From contig CBDHHO010000004.1 in assembly GCA_965263485.1 (NCBI GenBank), positions 1,612,001 to 1,676,000 on the forward strand: 64,000 nt of DNA, read 5' to 3'. The position numbers and the translations under genes are program-made. The notes beneath the pieces are model-generated. The model did not search any database and was not told where the DNA came from. It worked only from the letters and a program-made list of their open reading frames with translations. How positions within the stretch are numbered: position 1 is the first letter of the stretch; every line of letters starts with the position of its first letter. This stretch comes from Haliotispira sp965263485. GTDB lineage: Bacteria; Spirochaetota; Spirochaetia; SP-2023. Of the stretch, positions 60,012 to 64,000 are shown piece after piece.

Positions 60012-61262
60012 GGGCACCTCTAAAAATCCAGCACTGGACAAATTACAATTATTCAATTACAATACAATAATATTGGAGGATCATTATGATTGAAATGACA
60101 AGTGAAATAATATATCAGGATGTAGAACGTACAAATCCTTTTATATTCGAACTTAAAAAATCTATCGATTGGGATAGAATCTCAGAGACTATTTCTCAAA
60201 ATATCCCTAAAAAGAAAAATAATTCTGGAAGGCCAAGATTCCCTGTCTCCCAAATGTTGCGCATTCTCATCCTTCAGGAAACCTACAACCTCTCTGATGA
60301 TGCCATGGAGGTCCAAATCAATGGTAGCATCTATTTCAAATTCTTTCTTGATATGAGCCTGCTTGATAAATCTCCCGATTCCAAAACCATTTGGTCCTTC
60401 AAGGAAACGCTGCGCAAACTCAATCTCGAGCAAACGCTTTTTCTTGAGTTCCATAAATTTCTTGCTGAGAGAAAGATAAAACTGCACAAAGGGAATATTG
60501 TGGACGCCAGCTTTGTCAAAGTGCCTGTGCAGCGCAATACCAGAGCAGAAAACCAGCAGATCAAAAATGATGAAATCCCTCCATCATTCAAGGAAAACGA
60601 GAATAAAATGAGGCAAAAAGATACGGATGCAAGGTGGACAAAGAAAAATGGCAAAAGCCACTACGGATACAAAAATCACATTGCAACGGCGACCAACGAG
60701 CAGTTTATTACCGCTTACGAAATAAGTGCAGCTAATGTGCACGACTCACAGGTGCTTGCAGCTATTTTATCCGAAGGTGTCACGCAGATATATGGGGATA
60801 GTGCGTATCGAAGTGAAAAGATAACAAATGAACTACGGAAGAAAGGTGTGAGGAACTTTATTCATCACCGAAAATATCGAGATACTTCACTTACAGAGAA
60901 GCAATTAGAAAGTAACCGCCGCAAGTCAAAGACCCGGGCGAAAGTGGAGCATATATTTGCATGGTTTCGCAATTGCATGAATAGGGGATTAGAGTTGCGA
61001 TGTATAGGGATAGATCGGGTAAGGTTCCGTATGGGGTTACGAAATACTGTGTATAATATGTTAAAATATGTTTCAATTACAGCATAATAGTGGATAATTG
61101 TATCTAAAATGCTGTAAATAATGATTTTTTTATGTAAATTCTAATTTTAGTAGGAATTATTGATCGTAATTAATCTGGATCCAACTATTTTTTGTGCTAT
61201 TTTGTTATGATTAAGGAAGGATTTTTGATTTTACATCGCAATGCCGATTTTTAGAGGTCCCC
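60012..61262 (+). mobile_element. Intact IS5-family insertion sequence (1251 bp)
   Basis: The ends are GGGCACCTCTAAAAATCC (60012) and CCGATTTTTAGAGGTCCCC (61262), imperfect inverted repeats identical in core to the MITE ends across the window. Flanks are TAAA (left) and TAAT (right), a near-match to the TAAT/CTAA-type duplications of the MITEs. It encodes one transposase and is the likely autonomous partner of the MITE family. It has cut off the 5' part of a glycerophosphotransferase-like gene. Confidence 0.93.
60086..61087 (+). CDS. IS5-family transposase
   Basis: The 333-aa transposase has an N-terminal DUF772-type domain (GRPRFPVSQMLRILILQETYNLSDDAMEVQINGSIYFKFFL) and a catalytic core with D140 (NIVDASF), D238 (YGDSAYR) and E289 (AKVEHIFAWF), completing DDE. 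The end ..RFRMGLRNTVYNMLKY is typical. A strong SD (TTGGAGGATC) precedes the ATG. A copy missing its N-terminal third and frameshifted is at 18902-19493. Confidence 0.95.
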   Translation: MIEMTSEIIYQDVERTNPFIFELKKSIDWDRISETISQNIPKKKNNSGRPRFPVSQMLRILILQETYNLSDDAMEVQINGSIYFKFFLDMSLLDKSPDSKTIWSFKETLRKLNLEQTLFLEFHKFLAERKIKLHKGNIVDASFVKVPVQRNTRAENQQIKNDEIPPSFKENENKMRQKDTDARWTKKNGKSHYGYKNHIATATNEQFITAYEISAANVHDSQVLAAILSEGVTQIYGDSAYRSEKITNELRKKGVRNFIHHRKYRDTSLTEKQLESNRRKSKTRAKVEHIFAWFRNCMNRGLELRCIGIDRVRFRMGLRNTVYNMLKYVSITA

Positions 61263-61435
61263 TAATAGATGCCATTCGGAATGCCACGAGTAACACAGAA
61301 AAGTACCGGGAATTCAAGAGGCAGCATCTGGAAGCTTGCGATGGCAAAAGTACCGAACGGATTGCAAACTTTATCAAGGATGTCGTTCGCGGCGATGAAC
61401 AAAAGTATACTCAGGCAAACGAAGATTCGGTATAA
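61263..61435 (+). pseudogene. C-terminal remnant of a CDP-glycerol/ribitol glycerophosphotransferase-like gene
   Basis: In frame from the IS edge: LIDAIRNATSNTEKYREF..., then DGKSTERIANFIKDVV, ending at a stop at 61435. The pattern 'kY..f...h...DGkst.RI..fi' is the usual C-terminus of TagB/TagF-type CDP-alditol phosphotransferases. Its position directly before tarI- and tarJ-like genes supports this. The rest of the gene was lost when the IS5 element (and perhaps the IS1634 element) arrived. Confidence 0.5.
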
Positions 61436-61443
61436 GCGATTAT

Positions 61444-62166
61444 ATGCAAGTTTTTAGCGGTATTTTAGCTGGCGGTTCCGGAACCAGGCTGGGTCATACG
61501 GAACAGCCCAAACAATTTTTGAAACTGGGCCGGAAACCAGTTTTTATCCATACTCTGGAAAAGTTTCTCATTAATAATGCCATAGAACATCATTTTGTTG
61601 GAGTGCCGGGGGCTTGGTTAAATTACGCCAGGGAAGTAATCGATAAATCTATTGACGGAAGTCTGGCTTGCAAGCTTTCCCTGGTAGAAGGGGGAGTCAC
61701 AAGAAATGAAACCATTATAAAAATAATTGAAGCTATTGAAGATAAATATGGAGCGCACAATAATATTTTGATTACTCATGATTCCGTGAGACCATTTGTC
61801 AATACAAAAACGATTAATGATAACATAAGATTTGGGAAAACTGAAGTTGCTGTGGATACCGTGATACCAGCTGTGGATACTATTATTCAGTCCATTGATG
61901 GCCAGTCCATAATTGATATTCCGACAAGAGCCGAAATGTATCGGGGGCAGACTCCCCAGACTTTTTTAACCGAGACTTTTAAAAAGCTTTATTGCCAGCT
62001 GGATGATGCCCAAAAGGAATTGTTGAGTGATGCCATCAAGGTCTTCACACTGGCAGGTGTCGATGTAAAAATAGTGCTTGGTGATGAGCGCAATATAAAA
62101 ATAACAACCCAGCACGACTTTCAGTTGGCCAGATTTTTGCTTGGGTACCAGCATCAAGATGATTAA
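61444..62166 (+). CDS. tarI: D-ribitol-5-phosphate cytidylyltransferase (TarI/IspD family)
   Basis: The 240-aa protein has the IspD/TarI cytidylyltransferase fold: the CTP-binding loop GILAGGSGTRLG...PKQFLKLG, THDSVRPF, and YRGQTPQTF. The motif 'RGQTPQ' and the pairing with a TarJ-like gene favour TarI (CTP + ribitol-5-P to CDP-ribitol) over IspD of isoprenoid synthesis. Its stop overlaps the next gene by 8 bp, so the two are coupled. CDP-ribitol would feed teichoic-acid-like or capsular polymer synthesis, which is unusual in a diderm but known in Haemophilus b capsule loci. Confidence 0.85.
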   Translation: MQVFSGILAGGSGTRLGHTEQPKQFLKLGRKPVFIHTLEKFLINNAIEHHFVGVPGAWLNYAREVIDKSIDGSLACKLSLVEGGVTRNETIIKIIEAIEDKYGAHNNILITHDSVRPFVNTKTINDNIRFGKTEVAVDTVIPAVDTIIQSIDGQSIIDIPTRAEMYRGQTPQTFLTETFKKLYCQLDDAQKELLSDAIKVFTLAGVDVKIVLGDERNIKITTQHDFQLARFLLGYQHQDD

Positions 62167-63175
62167 TAATATTTATCGCTTGATAGCCCCCAGAAACTTC
62201 AGAATCGAAGCAGAAGAGATTGATCTGAATCGCGGCCTTGTCGTCCGGCCCACTTTGCTGTCGATTTGTAAGGCAGACCAGAGGTATTATTGTGGCGACC
62301 GAAGCCCGAAGGTGCTGGCGAACAAGCTGCCCATGGCACTTATTCACGAGGCTTGTGGCGAGGTGCTCTACGATCCGTTACAAAGATACCAGGCTGGGAC
62401 TGTTCTGTCTCTTATTCCCAATTTGCCGCCGGAAGACATTGATGTGTTCATAGCGGAAAACTATATTGAGGGTGTTCGTTTCAGGGGAAGCAGCATGGAT
62501 GGCTTTTTGTCCGAGTATGTTGCCATACCACATGATCGTGTTATACCTGTAGAGTCCATAAAAGGGTGTACATTCACGGCCTTTCTGGAGCTGGCCAGTG
62601 TTGCGGTGCATGCGATCCGGGCATTAATCAAAGCAGAGCCTGATTTGAAAGGGAAAACAGTCGGTATTTGGGGAGATGGCAGCCTTGGTTATATCGCGGC
62701 TCTGCTGACAAAACATATGTGCGGGTGCACGGTGTTTGTGATTGGGAAGAATACGGATAAACTGGCTTATTTTTCATTCGCAGATGATTGTTTCTTGGTA
62801 AACGAGTTCAGGCAGAGGGTGGATCACGCATTCGAGCTGGTTGGAGGGAGTAAAAGTGCTATAGCCATAGAGCAAATAATTAGCTATATTCTCCCAGCTG
62901 GACAGATCCTCTTAGGTGGAGCCAGTGAGCATCCCATTCCGGTCAACACCAGAATGGTTCTGGAAAAGGGCCTGACTCTCCTGGGTTTCTCCAGGAGTGG
63001 CTATGGCAATTTCCACGAGGCAATCCAGTTGATTCAGCAATCGGATGCGCTTCAGGAGCATCTTGAAAACCTTGTTTCTTCTGTCGTTGAGGTGGATTCG
63101 GTGGCAAGCCTTTCTGAGGCGTTCCAGATTGACCGGAATAATCAATTCAAGACGGTTATTCGATGGAATGTGTAA
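62159..63175 (+). CDS. tarJ: Ribulose-5-phosphate reductase (TarJ-like zinc alcohol dehydrogenase)
   Basis: From ATG 62159 the protein has 338 aa. TarJ hallmarks are LLSICKADQRYYCGDRSPKVL, LPMALIHEACGEV and a Rossmann motif GIWGDGSLGYI (GxGxxG with a W/G variation), followed by ALLTKHMCGCTVFVIGKN. It would reduce D-ribulose-5-phosphate to ribitol-5-phosphate with NADPH for the cytidylyltransferase upstream. The C-terminus is complete (FKTVIRWNV). It overlaps the tarI stop by 8 bp. Confidence 0.88.
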   Translation: MINNIYRLIAPRNFRIEAEEIDLNRGLVVRPTLLSICKADQRYYCGDRSPKVLANKLPMALIHEACGEVLYDPLQRYQAGTVLSLIPNLPPEDIDVFIAENYIEGVRFRGSSMDGFLSEYVAIPHDRVIPVESIKGCTFTAFLELASVAVHAIRALIKAEPDLKGKTVGIWGDGSLGYIAALLTKHMCGCTVFVIGKNTDKLAYFSFADDCFLVNEFRQRVDHAFELVGGSKSAIAIEQIISYILPAGQILLGGASEHPIPVNTRMVLEKGLTLLGFSRSGYGNFHEAIQLIQQSDALQEHLENLVSSVVEVDSVASLSEAFQIDRNNQFKTVIRWNV

Positions 63176-63204
63176 AGAGGGACTCAGTTTTAATGAGGGA
63201 GCAC

Positions 63205-63534
63205 ATGAATATTCCGACTCTGGCAATCGTTTCTCCTTGTTACAATGAAGAAGCGGTGCTTCCTGAGCTGCCCACGCTGCTCCATGACTTAATTCAGCGG
63301 CAGATTATATCTGAAAAGAGTTTTTGCTATTTTGTTGACGATGGTAGTTCAGACGGGACTTGGCGTTTAATTATTTATTTTCTGGGTGGGATTCAGTTGC
63401 TCGGGATCGGTGTTCTGGGAGAGTATTTAGGCAAGATATTTCTGGAGGTTAAGAGAAGTCCGCGATTTATCAAGGAGTTAGCGTTGAATGAACTCCAAGA
63501 CGAAAATAGCACATCGCCCTTGATTGGAAAGTAG
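63205..63534 (+). pseudogene. Family 2 glycosyltransferase with large in-frame internal deletion
   Basis: From ATG 63205 (SD GAGGGAG) only 109 aa remain. The first ~50 residues are the start of a GtrB/DPM1-type glycosyltransferase (LAIVSPCYNEEAVLPELPTLL, YFVDDGSSDGTWRLI). These join directly to the membrane-spanning C-terminal end of the same family (IIYFLGGIQLLGIGVLGEYLGKIF then LEVKRSPRF). Such proteins are normally 310-340 aa, so about 200 residues, including the rest of the catalytic site and the first membrane segment, are missing. The junction is near 63370. The frame is kept, but activity is unlikely. Confidence 0.85.
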
Positions 63535-63536
63535 AA

Positions 63537-64000
63537 ATGGTAGTAAAAAAATATTATTCAGTAACTATCAGTATTTTATGGGTTCTGTGTTTATTTTTGT
63601 ATGGTATCCGTGATTCTTTAAGAGCCGTTTTCTGGCAGGCATTTGATGTCTCTATACCCATCAAAGAAATCAGTCTTGTGGTAATTCTACTTTGCTCTCT
63701 GGCTTTGATTGGGCTTTATTTAGACAGGGAGTATTCTGTTTGGAGAAGAATTCCGGTTGGTAAATTCAAATGGAAAGATAGGTCAAAGGATTTTTTTTTA
63801 GCTTCGGGTATTGCTGCGCTACTTGGAATTGTGTTGATTGTAGATCTGAAAAAGGCTGTTTCAAAGCTGGGAGGATTTACTTATTTGCCCCCATGGTTCC
63901 AGTGGCAATTCGCTTTGATAGGGCTGTTCTGCGGCATAGCTTGTATTGGTCTTTATCGGCAAAGAAAAGAAGTCAATAAGAACATGGTCTTCACGACCAT
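63537..64000 (+). CDS. Membrane protein, 3'-truncated by the window edge
   Basis: The frame is open from ATG 63537, two bases after the previous stop, to the end of the window (154 codons seen). It encodes about four hydrophobic segments: SVTISILWVLCLFLYGI, ISLVVILLCSLALIGLYL, FLASGIAALLGIVLIVDL and FQWQFALIGLFCGIACIGLY. Basic loops separate them. Position after a GtrB-like gene suggests a lipid-linked sugar flippase or polymer-assembly membrane protein, but no family motif is visible. Confidence 0.7.
   Translation, partial: MVVKKYYSVTISILWVLCLFLYGIRDSLRAVFWQAFDVSIPIKEISLVVILLCSLALIGLYLDREYSVWRRIPVGKFKWKDRSKDFFLASGIAALLGIVLIVDLKKAVSKLGGFTYLPPWFQWQFALIGLFCGIACIGLYRQRKEVNKNMVFTT

Overview
The window reads as a chromosomal segment of a diderm, sugar-using bacterium. 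The support is two RND/TolC-type export systems, lipoprotein-anchored solute-binding proteins, two GH3 glycosidases and a xylose isomerase. A spirochaete of the Treponema/Spirochaeta type is my best guess, from the general look of the Opp-type lipoproteins. No rRNA or other firm phylogenetic marker is present, so this is inference. Base composition is patchy: most genes are moderately GC-rich, while the sugar ABC block (about 4.7-8.1 kb), the insertion sequences (58.3-61.3 kb) and the right end are clearly AT-richer.

Layout. 0-2 kb: a 5'-truncated hypothetical gene and an Rpn-family nuclease gene. 2.1-8.1 kb (minus): a binding protein - two permeases - GH3 operon, whose first gene carries a fused remnant of another glycosidase. 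8.5-9.7 kb: tRNA-Leu(GAG) and ribonuclease Z. 9.9-11.3 kb: xylA. 11.7-17.9 kb (minus): an adaptor - RND - TolC operon. 18-20 kb: repeats and a broken IS5-type element. 20-24.4 kb: a Sel1-repeat protein, MazG, and a homocysteine methyltransferase/MTHFR fusion. 25.3-30.3 kb: a TolC-like gene and an RND gene. 30.7-34.2 kb (minus): DD-carboxypeptidase, PdxT and a cold-shock protein. 35.3-37.2 kb: two exported proteins of unknown role. 38-46.7 kb: an Opp-type ABC operon ending in a PA14-containing GH3 enzyme. 46.8 kb: tmRNA (ssrA). 47.4-58.1 kb: a second Opp-type operon with three tandem binding-protein paralogues. 58.4-61.3 kb: an IS1634-type transposase gene and an intact IS5-type element. 61.3-64 kb: a damaged CDP-ribitol/teichoic-acid-like surface glycan cluster.

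The most distinctive feature is a dense family of miniature elements (MITEs). They share the terminal inverted repeat GGGSACCTCTAAAAATYC with the intact IS5-type element at 60012-61262. I see roughly two dozen full, nested or solo ends. They are modular and about 56-440 bp long (three are about 164 bp), and several have a 4-bp target duplication of the CTAA/TAAT/TTAT type. They sit directly on gene boundaries. One is inserted in the start codon of an oppB gene, where the target duplication regenerates the ATG, adds exactly 56 sense codons, and supplies a Shine-Dalgarno-like AGAGG from its terminal repeat. Others supply the stop codon of a tolC-like gene and of mazG, or the likely RBS of xylA. 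The terminal repeat itself contains the CTAA target, which explains the nested and tandem ends.

Metabolic picture: two Opp-type importers and one CUT1-type importer are linked to two GH3 enzymes and (nearby) xylose isomerase. This suggests uptake and breakdown of beta-linked oligosaccharides, probably including xylose-containing ones. Simple repeats (G9 tracts, in-frame 12- and 15-bp repeats, a variable signal-peptide repeat) and several internal deletions (glycosyltransferase, IS5 copy, glycosidase/binding-protein fusion) point to a repeat-driven, fast-rearranging genome.
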